NCBI GenBank assembly: GCA_019635015.1
Contig: JAHCAG010000021.1
Location: forward strand, 1-55,512
Direction of reading: 5' to 3'
DNA length: 55,512 bases
Source of the DNA: Burkholderiales bacterium
Lineage (GTDB): Bacteria; Pseudomonadota; Gammaproteobacteria; Burkholderiales; SG8-41
Under the pieces are notes generated by a model. That model had not been told where the DNA came from and ran no database searches. It saw only the letters and a list, made by a program, of their open reading frames with translations. Both the position numbers and the translations under genes were made by a program. Below are positions 33,431 to 41,585 of the stretch, piece by piece. Each line of letters starts with the position of its first letter. Positions within the stretch are counted from its first letter, which is position 1.

Positions 33431-34333
33431 TCAAGCGGATTCGCCCGGCCGGTCCCGTGCATAGGCCTGCCTGGCCATCTGCGCGAGGATCACCGCAGCG
33501 GTTGAACGGTGACGATCCCTGTGCCAGAGGATCGCGCCGGAGCGTTTCAGTTCCGGGGCGTTGATCCGCACCGTGGCAAGGCCCGGCGTGCCGTCAAGCG
33601 CGCGGCCCGCACAGATGGTCGCGAGTGTGCTGCAGCGTATCGTCGCCAGCGTGGCCCCGCCGTTGCCCATTTCCATCACCACCCTGGGTGCAAGCCCCCT
33701 CGCCGCAAAGCAGCTTTCGATCAGTTTTCGCGACGGAGTGCCGGCCGGGCGCAGGATCAGCGGCATGTCCTTCAGCGCTTCCAGGCGGATCATGCGTCGT
33801 CCGTGCAGTTCATGTTGCCGGCCCACGGCCAGGACCAGCGGCTCGGTGAACAGTTCCTCGGAGGAGATCCGCTCGGAAGTCACCGGCATGTAGGTGGTGG
33901 TCGCGAAATCGATGTCGCCGTTGACCAGTCCGTGCTCCATGTCGGCCAGGGACATCTGCTGAATCGAAATGCTTACTTGCGGATGGGCCCGGTAGAACTC
34001 CGCGAGCACCGCCGGCAGCAGCGAATTGCCGAAGGAACGGAAGACGCCGATGCGCAGTTGTCCGTGCATCAGTCCGTCGAGTTCGGAGACAGTGGCGAGT
34101 CCGGATTCCAGTTCCCGCAGCGCGCGCTGGGCATGACTGCGAAAAAGCCTTCCGGCCTCGGTGATCTGGATCGAGCGGCCGACCCGGTCAAACAGCGGCG
34201 TGCCGATCTCCTGCTCCAGTTGCTTGATCTGGTGCGACAGGGTGGGCTGGGTCACCCGGAGTGCCGCTGCTGCCTGGGTGAAACTGGAGGTTTCCGCGAT
34301 CTTCAGGAAATAGTGCAGATGGCGCAGTTCCAT
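33431..34333 (-). CDS. LysR-family transcriptional regulator, probable regulator of the cupin-TTT operon
   Basis: A 300-residue LysR protein (CynR-like). The N-terminal HTH is MELRHLHYFLKIAETSSFTQ, then AAAALRVTQPTLSHQIKQLE at about residues 20-40. The effector-binding domain follows from about residue 90. It is transcribed away from the cupin/tripartite transporter operon that starts at 34518. LysR regulators normally control the divergent neighbour, so this gene is the best candidate for its control. Two dyads lie in the 184-bp gap. The effector is unknown, probably the transported acid. Confidence 0.9.
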   Translation of the reverse strand: MELRHLHYFLKIAETSSFTQAAAALRVTQPTLSHQIKQLEQEIGTPLFDRVGRSIQITEAGRLFRSHAQRALRELESGLATVSELDGLMHGQLRIGVFRSFGNSLLPAVLAEFYRAHPQVSISIQQMSLADMEHGLVNGDIDFATTTYMPVTSERISSEELFTEPLVLAVGRQHELHGRRMIRLEALKDMPLILRPAGTPSRKLIESCFAARGLAPRVVMEMGNGGATLATIRCSTLATICAGRALDGTPGLATVRINAPELKRSGAILWHRDRHRSTAAVILAQMARQAYARDRPGESA

Positions 34334-34354
34334 GTTTTTTCACCCCCTGATTTA

Positions 34355-34395
34355 TAGATGGCATCGATGATTCTAATAAACAAAAAGCATTTGTT
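34355..34395. promoter_or_regulatory. Two candidate operator dyads between lysR and the cupin-TTT operon
   Basis: TAGA-N13-TCTA (34355-34375) and AACAAA-N5-TTTGTT (34379-34395) are AT-rich inverted repeats in the divergent gap, 22-62 bases from the LysR start. LysR sites are typically T-N11-A dyads in this location. The binding assignment is inferred. Confidence 0.4.
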
Positions 34396-34517
34396 CTATG
34401 GGCTGACCCCATTTAAAGTGCATCGAACCGAAGCCCGCGGCGGCGCAGATCGCCCGGTCACCGGCCCTGGACCGGTCCCGAAAAACAGGTTCTGGCACGG
34501 CAAACAAGGAGGAGCAC

Positions 34518-35501
34518 ATGCGACAGCCTTTGCAGGTCGTTTCATTGTGGCGCTGCCTGGCGGTTCTGGCAGCGGTTCTTGGCGTGACGGGCGCGGCGCA
34601 GGGCGCCGAATGGAGTCCCGGTGATCGCGTCGTGCTGGCGACCCATGCCGGGCCCGGTTCCGGCATTGACATGTTTCTGCGCCAGGTCCAGAACGCCTGG
34701 GAGAAGAACAAGATCGTGCAGGCGCGGATAACGGTCGAGAACATGCCCGGCGCCGGCGGCGACCGCGCGCGCCGCCATGTCGCGGTGCAGAACCGCGGCA
34801 ATCCCAATATGCTGATCGGCTTCACGCCGCAGTTGATCGTCGGACCGCTGAATGCTAAGTCCGAGGTCACCGTCAAGAGCTTCACGCCGGTGGCGATTGC
34901 CGTGGTTGAGCCGATGGTGCTCTACATCCATGCCGGGCTGCCGTGGAAAAACATGAAGGATCTGATCGCCGGGGCGAAACAGAAACCCCGTGCCGTGCTC
35001 CAGGGCGGCGGCGGATTCGGTGCGCCGCCGTCGATTGCGGGCCGCGACCTGGCGCGGGAGGTGGGCATCGAAATCTCGTACACGCCGTTCCGCTCCAGCG
35101 CGGAGGCGGTGGTGGCGCTGCTCGGCGGGCATGTGCATTTCGTGCTTGAGCAGCCCTCCGAGACCGACCAGCACGTCAAGTCCGGCCGCCTGCGGCCCCT
35201 GGCGAGCCTCTATCCTTCCGAACTCTATCCCGGCCTGCCGACCTTCGCATCGCTCGGTTACAAGTTCCGCGTGCTCAAGCAGTTCCGCGGCCTGATGGCG
35301 CCGCCCGGCATTCCGCCGGAGGCGGTGGCCTACTACGTTTCGGCGATGGAGCGCACCCGGCAGACCCCGGAGTGGAAGAACTACGTCAAGCAGAACGAGC
35401 TGGCCGAGGAATGGATCACCGGCGCGGAACTCGCCGCCTTCATCGACAGCGAGGAGAAACTCTACGCCAAGGTTCTCGCCGAGATCGCAAACAAGAAATA
35501 A
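34518..35501 (+). CDS. TctC-like periplasmic receptor, first of two in the cupin-TTT operon
   Basis: A 327-residue receptor with a signal peptide (ending AQG before AEWSPGD). It is a divergent Bug protein: the usual VPFxPGG is replaced by VVLATHAGPGSGIDMFLRQV, and GGGGFGAPPSIAGRDLAREV and YTPFRSSAEAVVALLGGHVHF match the second lobe. It is clearly paralogous to the receptor at 38511-39494 (both have THxxPGxG, LQGGGxxG, YTPFR and HVKSGxLR). The ATG has AAGGAGG 5 bases upstream. It opens an operon with three cupin genes and TctBA. Confidence 0.88.
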   Translation: MRQPLQVVSLWRCLAVLAAVLGVTGAAQGAEWSPGDRVVLATHAGPGSGIDMFLRQVQNAWEKNKIVQARITVENMPGAGGDRARRHVAVQNRGNPNMLIGFTPQLIVGPLNAKSEVTVKSFTPVAIAVVEPMVLYIHAGLPWKNMKDLIAGAKQKPRAVLQGGGGFGAPPSIAGRDLAREVGIEISYTPFRSSAEAVVALLGGHVHFVLEQPSETDQHVKSGRLRPLASLYPSELYPGLPTFASLGYKFRVLKQFRGLMAPPGIPPEAVAYYVSAMERTRQTPEWKNYVKQNELAEEWITGAELAAFIDSEEKLYAKVLAEIANKK

Positions 35502-35535
35502 ACCGCATCCACGCCAATTGCCCCCGGAGGTAGCC

Positions 35536-36363
35536 GTGCCGTTTTTCCGACTTGACGAGATGAAGCGCCATCACCTGAACCCGCACCTCTCGAGCGGCGA
35601 GGGGCCGGTGATCGAGGGGCAGTACATGTATTTCCGCATCAACATCAAACGCGCCGGCACCGGCTCGGAAATGCATTACCACCCCAACGAACTGATGGCC
35701 TTCCCGATCACCGGCAAGATCAACTGCGTGGTCGGCAAGGAGCGCCAGATCGTGCCGCCCGGCACCTTTGTGCACGTGCCTTCCTGCGCGCGCCACAGTT
35801 TCCGCGCCACCGAGGACGGGGAGGTGCAGTACCTCTACATCAAGGACCGCACCTGGACGCTGATCGGCTCCGCCGCCGACGAGTCACTGCCCGACGAGGC
35901 GCCGTCGGCAACCCAGGTGGCGAAGGCACTGAAAGAAGGCAAGTGGCCGGGCAGGGACAAGGAGCCGCAGAAATCGCAGGCGATCGTCGAGGGCCTGGGC
36001 CGCTGTTTCTATCCGATGCTCGAGACGCTGGATGCACCGCCGGCCTCGGCACACTGCGAACAGTGGGTGGAGGGGGCGAACCTGGCTTTCGGACTGATCG
36101 AGTCGCCGCCCGGGCACGAGCGCAGCAGCGATGCCTCGGCGCACGAGGTCTTCATCTACGTGCTCCAGGGCGCGCTGGATGCCGAAGTCGACGGCGAGAA
36201 GAAACGTGCCGTGCCGGGCGACCTCATCCATGCGCCGAAAAACAAGCCCTGCCGCTGGCAGGTCGCGGGGAAAAGCAATGCGCGTTACGCGATAGTGGGC
36301 TCCACTGCAAAGCTGGAAGCCGAAATCGAAAGCAACGGTGCCGCGGACAACTGGCGCGGCTGA
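35536..36363 (+). CDS. Bicupin protein A (first cupin of the operon), GTG start
   Basis: A 275-residue double cupin. Domain 1 (about 25-105) has GSEMHYHPNELMAFPITGK, giving an HxHxxE metal site, then VPSCARHSF as motif 2. Domain 2 (about 150-255) has lost the HxH pair (GHERSSDASAHEVFIYVLQG) and ends PKNKPCRW without the histidine. The pattern of one metal-binding and one structural cupin resembles ring-cleaving or acid-modifying bicupins such as gentisate dioxygenase, but no specific match is claimed. The GTG at 35536 has GGAGG 5 bases before it; the TTG at 35518 lies upstream of that site. It overlaps no neighbour, with 28 bases to the next gene. Confidence 0.83.
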   Translation: MPFFRLDEMKRHHLNPHLSSGEGPVIEGQYMYFRINIKRAGTGSEMHYHPNELMAFPITGKINCVVGKERQIVPPGTFVHVPSCARHSFRATEDGEVQYLYIKDRTWTLIGSAADESLPDEAPSATQVAKALKEGKWPGRDKEPQKSQAIVEGLGRCFYPMLETLDAPPASAHCEQWVEGANLAFGLIESPPGHERSSDASAHEVFIYVLQGALDAEVDGEKKRAVPGDLIHAPKNKPCRWQVAGKSNARYAIVGSTAKLEAEIESNGAADNWRG

Positions 36364-36391
36364 ATATCAGGGAAAAACGGAAGGAAGAGGC

Positions 36392-37378
36392 ATGAACACT
36401 GCAACCCAGGAAAAGACCCGCAAGCGTTTTGTCTACAACCTCGATGCGCTGGAGACGGTGCCCGAAGGCACGAGCAGCTGCAGCGTGGCGCCCAGCCGGC
36501 TGCTCTCCGGCGAAACGCTGGAAACCGGCAAGTCCACCACCCGCGGACCGGTGCTCTCGGGCACGCATGTGCACGTGGCCTGGGTGGTCAAGCCGCGCGG
36601 CACCGGCTCCAAGCTGCATACCCATCCCAACGAACAGTTCAACTACGTGCTCAAGGGCACGCTGATCGCCGACATCGACGGCCAGGTGTTGCGCGTGCCG
36701 GCCGGCCATGTCATCCATATTCCGGCGGGCATGCCGCATTCGCATGTGTCCAGCCCGGAAGAGGATGTGCTTTTCATCGCCGCGAAGGATACCCGCCACG
36801 GCATCGTCGGCCCGCCGGTGGACGGCAAACTCAACGGTCCGCGCGCGCTGCCCGGTTTCGGCGGCAAATCCGGGAATGAGTGGCAGGTCGGACCCGACGG
36901 TGAGCTCATCGCGCAAAGCCCGCGGGTGTCGAAGGAGAAGGTGCGCTACGTCTACAAGTGGGACGAACTCGACCGCGTGCCGGAGGGACCCTGCAGCGCC
37001 AAGGTGCTGCCTGCAGGCAGGGTTTCAGGCAAGTCCTCGTCCTTCGGCGCGGCGCTGGTCGGCGAGAAAATCCAGGTCGGCCTGATCCGCAAGGGGCGCG
37101 GTTCCGGATCCAAGCTGCACACCCATCCCAACGAGCAGTTCAACCTGGTGCTGGAGGGCGCGCTGGTCGCCGACATCGATGGCCAGGAAGGCGTGATGGT
37201 GCCGCGCCACCACGCGATTCACATGCCCGCCGGCGTGGTGCATTCCTGCGTGGCTTCGGCCGAGGGCGATGTGCTGTTTTTTGTGGCCAAGGACACCCGC
37301 CACGGGCTCGCCGGCCCGCCGATCGACGGCATCGAGGACGGGCCGCGTTTCCTGCCGGGTTTCGGTCCAAAGAAATAG
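36392..37378 (+). CDS. Bicupin protein B, two copies of a 160-residue cupin module
   Basis: A 328-residue protein made of two copies (about 10-165 and 180-328) of one module. Each module has a lead VPEG segment, a cupin motif 1 (GSKLHTHPNEQFN, an intact HxHxxE site), a motif 2 (HIPAGMPHSH and HMPAGVVHSC) and a tail KDTRHG-x2-GPP-x-DG-x3-GP-x2-LPGFG. I do not know a named family with this cupin-plus-tail module. Metal binding at both sites is expected. A paralogue with the same layout follows at 37486. The ATG at 36392 follows GGAAGAGG. It probably binds or transforms the compound imported by the TctAB system. Confidence 0.85.
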   Translation: MNTATQEKTRKRFVYNLDALETVPEGTSSCSVAPSRLLSGETLETGKSTTRGPVLSGTHVHVAWVVKPRGTGSKLHTHPNEQFNYVLKGTLIADIDGQVLRVPAGHVIHIPAGMPHSHVSSPEEDVLFIAAKDTRHGIVGPPVDGKLNGPRALPGFGGKSGNEWQVGPDGELIAQSPRVSKEKVRYVYKWDELDRVPEGPCSAKVLPAGRVSGKSSSFGAALVGEKIQVGLIRKGRGSGSKLHTHPNEQFNLVLEGALVADIDGQEGVMVPRHHAIHMPAGVVHSCVASAEGDVLFFVAKDTRHGLAGPPIDGIEDGPRFLPGFGPKK

Positions 37379-37485
37379 GCGTATCCGCAGCACAGTAAAA
37401 CCGAACGGATGGTTGCGGCAGGCCGGAATCGGGGGCATCGCCCCTGATCCCGACTCCGCAAACCCAGAGGCTGGAGGAGCACAAA

Positions 37486-38472
37486 ATGTCAGCGATCACC
37501 CGGGAAAAACAGCCGGTGCGCCATGTCTACCGTTTTGCGGAACTCGACCGCGTGCCGGAAGGCCCCTGCAGTGCGCAGGTGTCGCCGCACCGGCTGCTGT
37601 CGGGCGAAACACTGACCACCGGCAAATCGACCTCGGTCGGCGCCGTGGTCAAGGGCGAACGCGTGCAGGTCGCGCTGGTGCACAAGCCGCGCGGCACCGG
37701 CTCCAAGATCCACACCCATCCCAACGAACAGTTCAATTACGTGATCCAGGGCACCCTGATCGCGGACATGGACGGCCAGGTGTTCCGGGTGCCGAAGGGC
37801 CACGTCGTGCACATTCCCGCCGGCATGCCGCACAGCCATGTGTCCAGTGCCGAGGAAGACGTGATCTTCTATGCCGTCAAGGATACCCGCCATGGCATCG
37901 TCGGACCGCCGGTCGACGGCGTCTACAACGGTCCGCGGCACCTGCCCGGATTCGGTCTCGGCACCAACGAATGGAAACCCGGGCCCGACGGCCTGCCGGA
38001 GCCGCAGACCAAAAACGTTTCAGGCAGAAAGGTCCAGTACGTCTACGACATCGAGCACCTCGATGAAGTGCCGGAAGGGCCGACCAGCGCGCAGGTCATA
38101 CCGCGCAACTTCATCTCGAAAAAATCCTCGTCCTTCGGCGCCGCGCTGCGCGGCGAGAAGGTGCAGGTGGGGCATATCCACAAGGAAGTGGGCAGCGGCA
38201 CCAAGCTGCACACCCATCCCAACGAGCAGTTCAGCTTCGTGCTGAGCGGCACCATGCTCTACGAGATCGACGGCCAGGCGGTGGAGGCGCCGCCGAACTC
38301 GGTGACGCACCTGCCGCCGGGTGTGCGCCACAGCGCGATTGCCTCGGCGGCCGGCGACGTGCTGACCTTTGTCGCCAAGGACACCAGCCACGGCATGAGC
38401 GGGCCGCCGGTGGATGGCATCGAGGACGGGCCGGTCTATCTGCCCGGTTTCGGCAACAGGAAGCAACCATAA
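37486..38472 (+). CDS. Bicupin protein C, paralogue of bicupin B
   Basis: A 328-residue protein with the same two-module plan. Module 1 (GSKIHTHPNEQFNYVIQGTL and PAGMPHSH) is most like module 1 of bicupin B; module 2 (GTKLHTHPNEQFSFVLSGTM, LPPGVRHSA) is most like module 2. The internal duplication therefore came before the gene duplication. All four HxHxxE sites of B and C are intact. The tails KDTRHGIVGPPVDG and KDTSHGMSGPPVDG are kept, and both end LPGFG. A 107-bp gap separates it from B, with GGAGG before the ATG at 37486. The two paralogues may form hetero-oligomers. Confidence 0.85.
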   Translation: MSAITREKQPVRHVYRFAELDRVPEGPCSAQVSPHRLLSGETLTTGKSTSVGAVVKGERVQVALVHKPRGTGSKIHTHPNEQFNYVIQGTLIADMDGQVFRVPKGHVVHIPAGMPHSHVSSAEEDVIFYAVKDTRHGIVGPPVDGVYNGPRHLPGFGLGTNEWKPGPDGLPEPQTKNVSGRKVQYVYDIEHLDEVPEGPTSAQVIPRNFISKKSSSFGAALRGEKVQVGHIHKEVGSGTKLHTHPNEQFSFVLSGTMLYEIDGQAVEAPPNSVTHLPPGVRHSAIASAAGDVLTFVAKDTSHGMSGPPVDGIEDGPVYLPGFGNRKQP

Positions 38473-38510
38473 ATCAACTGCGGCGCAACAGCCGCATGGA
38501 GGAGACCATC

Positions 38511-39494
38511 ATGAACAGCATTCAATCCCGCAGGTTTGTTGCAACCGCAGCCGGCGTGCTGGCATTGTCCGTTGCAGGCAGCGTGTCGGCGCAATGGGCG
38601 CCCACTGAACGCGTGACCATGGTCACCCATTCCGCGCCGGGCACCGGCAATGAACTGATGCTGCGCGAGATCGCCGACATCTGGAACAAGAACAAGATCG
38701 TGCCACGGCAGGTCGGCGTCGAGTCGATCACTGGCTCACAGGGCGAGAAGGCGCGCCGTTACGTGACTTTCCAGAACAAGGGCAACCCGCACATGCTGGC
38801 GACCTACACGCCGCAGAGCCTGAACCTGCCGATGCTGATCAACTCCGACACCGGCTGGCGCAGTTTCACGCCGATCGCGCTGATGGCGGTTGACCCGATG
38901 CTGCTGGTGGTCAATGCCGACAGTCCCTGGCGTTCGCCGCGCGACCTGATCGAGGCGGCGAAGCAGAAGCCCAAGCAGATCCTGCAGGGCGGCGGCTCCT
39001 ACGGCAGCAGCGCCTCGATGTCGGGCAAGATCTTCGAGGATTTCGGCGGCGTGCAGTTTTCCTACACACCGTTCCGCGGCGCCGGCGAGGCGATTCCGCA
39101 GCTGCTCGGCAAACACGTGCACTTCATGATGGAGAACCCGGCGGAGATGGCCCAGCATGTCAAGTCCGGCAAGCTGCGCGCACTGGCGGCGACCGAGAAG
39201 CTGGAGCAGCTGCCGGACGTGCCGCGTTTCCAGGACGTCGGCGTGAACGCGCGGTTTCCCAAGCAGTTCCGCGGCGTGATGGCGCCCCAGGGCATCAGCG
39301 CCGAAGCCGCGCAGTACTGGGTGCAGGCGCTGGGCAAGGTGCGCGAGACCCAGCAGTGGAAGGATTACGTCGCGCGCACTGCACTGGTCGACAGTTGGAC
39401 CACCGGCGCCGCGCTGGTCGCCTTCTTCGAGGAGGAGGAGAAGACCTACATGCGGCTGAACAAGGAGATGGGCCTGCTCAAGACCCCGAAATAA
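38511..39494 (+). CDS. TctC-like periplasmic receptor, second of two in the cupin-TTT operon
   Basis: A 327-residue receptor with a signal peptide (ending VSA before QWAPTE). It is the paralogue of the receptor at 34518: VTMVTHSAPGTGNELMLREI, LQGGGSYGSSASMSGKIFE, YTPFRGAGEAIPQLLGKHVHF and HVKSGKLRAL. The start at 38511 has GGAGG 8 bases before it; the upstream ATG at 38496 includes that site. It is directly followed by tctB and tctA, so it is the likely partner of the transporter. The first receptor may widen substrate range or act in sensing. Confidence 0.9.
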   Translation: MNSIQSRRFVATAAGVLALSVAGSVSAQWAPTERVTMVTHSAPGTGNELMLREIADIWNKNKIVPRQVGVESITGSQGEKARRYVTFQNKGNPHMLATYTPQSLNLPMLINSDTGWRSFTPIALMAVDPMLLVVNADSPWRSPRDLIEAAKQKPKQILQGGGSYGSSASMSGKIFEDFGGVQFSYTPFRGAGEAIPQLLGKHVHFMMENPAEMAQHVKSGKLRALAATEKLEQLPDVPRFQDVGVNARFPKQFRGVMAPQGISAEAAQYWVQALGKVRETQQWKDYVARTALVDSWTTGAALVAFFEEEEKTYMRLNKEMGLLKTPK

Positions 39495-39515
39495 GCCGGA
39501 ACACCGGGAGCGACC

Positions 39516-39992
39516 ATGCGCATGAAATTTTCCCTCGGCGGCGACCGCATCGCCGCGCTGCTGTTCCTCGGTGCCGTCCTGGTCTACGGCTGGGGCGGCA
39601 CCCAGCTCACCGCTTCGTTGCAGGGCGACATCATCGGCCCGGCGTTTTTCCCGCGGCTGCTGACGGTGCTGGGCATCCTGCTCGGCGTCCTGCTCTTCGT
39701 GCAGGGCGGAGGCTCCGCCAAAAAGGACAAGGCCGGGGACGAAGGTTCTGACATCACGGCGCTGGTGCCGGCGGCGATGCTGCTGGCCTACGGGCTGGTG
39801 TTCGAGACCCTGGGGTTCCTGCTGGCGACGCCGCTGTTCCTGGTGATCGCCTTCCGTTACCTGGGACATCCCAGCTGGGCCGGCATTGCCGGTTACAGCG
39901 CCGCGGTCACCACGGTGGTGTTCGTGCTGTTCCAGTACCTGCTGGACATCCGGCTTCCGCTCGGGCCGCTGGCCCGCTTTTTCCAGGGATAG
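39516..39992 (+). CDS. tctB: Tripartite tricarboxylate transporter small membrane subunit TctB
   Basis: A 158-residue protein with four predicted membrane segments: AALLFLGAVLVYGW, LLTVLGILLGVLLFV, LVPAAMLLAYGLVF with LLATPLFLVIAF, and AAVTTVVFVLFQYLL. A short charged loop (SAKKDKAGDEGSD) lies in the middle. GPAFFPRLL in the first loop is typical of TctB. The stop is 3 bases from the tctA start. With TctA it forms the membrane part of a secondary transporter driven by an ion gradient. Confidence 0.9.
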   Translation: MRMKFSLGGDRIAALLFLGAVLVYGWGGTQLTASLQGDIIGPAFFPRLLTVLGILLGVLLFVQGGGSAKKDKAGDEGSDITALVPAAMLLAYGLVFETLGFLLATPLFLVIAFRYLGHPSWAGIAGYSAAVTTVVFVLFQYLLDIRLPLGPLARFFQG

Positions 39993-39995
39993 ATC

Positions 39996-41507
39996 ATGGG
40001 CGACGTGTTGCCGCTGCTGATGGGCGGGTTCGAGACCGCGCTGCAGCCCCAGAACCTGCTGTTCGCCTTCATCGGCGCCATCCTCGGCACGGTGATCGGC
40101 GTGCTGCCGGGCATCGGCCCCGCCGGCGCGCTGGCGATGCTGCTGCCGATCGTGCTCAACATGAACCCGGTGGGCGCGATCATCATGCTCGCGGCGCTCT
40201 ACTGCGGCGCAATGTACGGCGGATCGACCACTTCCATCCTGCTCAATGTGCCGGGCGAATCATCCTCGGTGGTGACCTGCATCGACGGCCACCAGATGGC
40301 ATTGCAGGGCAGGGCGGGGCCGGCGCTGTGCATCGCGGCGATCGGCTCCTTCATCGCCGGCACCCTCGGCGTGGTGGCGCTGATGCTGTTCGCGCCGCGC
40401 ATCGCCGAATGGGCGCTCAACTTCGGGCCGCCGGAGTATTTCGTGCTGATGGTGTTCGGCCTGTCTTCGGTCGCCAGCCTTTCGGGCGGTTCGCTGGTGA
40501 AAGGGCTGATGGCGATGACCCTGGGCCTGATGATCTCGACCATGGGCACCGACGTCACCGGCGTCGCGCGTTTCACCTTCGGCGTGGCGGAACTCCTCGA
40601 CGGCATCGAATTCCTGATCGTCACCATCGGCCTCTTTGCGGTATCCGAGGTGCTGCTCAACACCAACGAGCTTCGCGGCGGCGAGATCCGCTCGGTGATC
40701 AAGCACCGGATCTTCATCTCGTTCCGTGAAATCCGCGACAGCCTCGGCGCCATCGGCCGCGGCACCGTCATCGGTTTCTTCGTCGGCGTGATGCCGGGTG
40801 CCGGTGCCGGCATCGCCTCCTTCCTGTCGTACTCGGTGGAGACCCAGGTCAGCAAGAACCCGGAGCGTTTCGGTCATGGCGAAATCCGCGGCGTCGCCGC
40901 GCCGGAATCCGCCAACAACGCCGCCAGCGCCGGCGCGATGGTGCCGATGCTGACGCTGGGCATTCCCGGTTCCGGCACCACCGCGATCCTGCTGCTGGCG
41001 CTGACCGCGCTCAACGTGCACCCGGGACCGATGATGTTCAGCCAGCACCCGGAAGTGGTGTGGGGTCTGATCGCCGCGCTCTACGTCGGCAACGTGATGC
41101 TGCTGGTCCTCAACCTGCCGATGGTCGGCCTTTTCGTGCGCCTGCTCTACGTGCCGATGCGACTGATGCTGCCGGTGATCATGGTGATCTGCGTGGTCGG
41201 CGTCTACAACGCCAACCAGCAGACGCTGGACCTGATCTTCCTCTGCGGCTTCGGCGTGCTCGGCTACTACATGCGCAAGAATCGTTATCCGGTGGCGCCG
41301 GTGATCCTCGGACTGGTGCTGGGCACACGCATGGAGGAGGCGCTGCGCCAGTCGATGATCATGTCGCAAGGCAATCCGCTGGCGCTGCTCGACCGGCCGA
41401 TCGTGGTCGCCTTCCTGTTGCTGACGCTGGTTTTCCTCTGCGCGCCGGTGATCCTCAAGCGCCTGCGTTTCCGCGGGCGCAAGGTGGAACTCGAGACCGA
41501 GGGCTGA
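39996..41507 (+). CDS. tctA: Tripartite tricarboxylate transporter large membrane subunit TctA
   Basis: A 503-residue protein with about 12 membrane segments. The family signatures are GVLPGIGPAGALAMLLPIVL at the N-terminus, MYGGSTTSILLNVPGESSS, and in the second half FFVGVMPGAGAGIASFLSYS and MLTLGIPGSGTTAILLLAL, matching the two-repeat fold of the family. It is the last gene of the operon. Together with TctB and the receptor at 38511 it should import a carboxylate, perhaps one bearing an aromatic ring or several hydroxyl groups, given the cupins. Confidence 0.93.
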   Translation: MGDVLPLLMGGFETALQPQNLLFAFIGAILGTVIGVLPGIGPAGALAMLLPIVLNMNPVGAIIMLAALYCGAMYGGSTTSILLNVPGESSSVVTCIDGHQMALQGRAGPALCIAAIGSFIAGTLGVVALMLFAPRIAEWALNFGPPEYFVLMVFGLSSVASLSGGSLVKGLMAMTLGLMISTMGTDVTGVARFTFGVAELLDGIEFLIVTIGLFAVSEVLLNTNELRGGEIRSVIKHRIFISFREIRDSLGAIGRGTVIGFFVGVMPGAGAGIASFLSYSVETQVSKNPERFGHGEIRGVAAPESANNAASAGAMVPMLTLGIPGSGTTAILLLALTALNVHPGPMMFSQHPEVVWGLIAALYVGNVMLLVLNLPMVGLFVRLLYVPMRLMLPVIMVICVVGVYNANQQTLDLIFLCGFGVLGYYMRKNRYPVAPVILGLVLGTRMEEALRQSMIMSQGNPLALLDRPIVVAFLLLTLVFLCAPVILKRLRFRGRKVELETEG

Positions 41508-41525
41508 GCGCTGCTGCCCCCGGGA

Positions 41526-41560
41526 TTTTTTATAAATACTTGATTTTATTGAATATTTTA
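41526..41560 (+). repeat. AT-rich 33-bp element, copy 4
   Basis: TATAAATACTTGATTTTATT followed by GAATATTTTA, 19 bases after the tctA stop and before the converging hypothetical gene. A weak GC stem (GGGC...GCCC) upstream and the TTTTTT at its left end could make it part of a transcription terminator. Confidence 0.6.
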
Positions 41561-41585
41561 TAGCACCTGCAGTGCCGGCCCAGGC

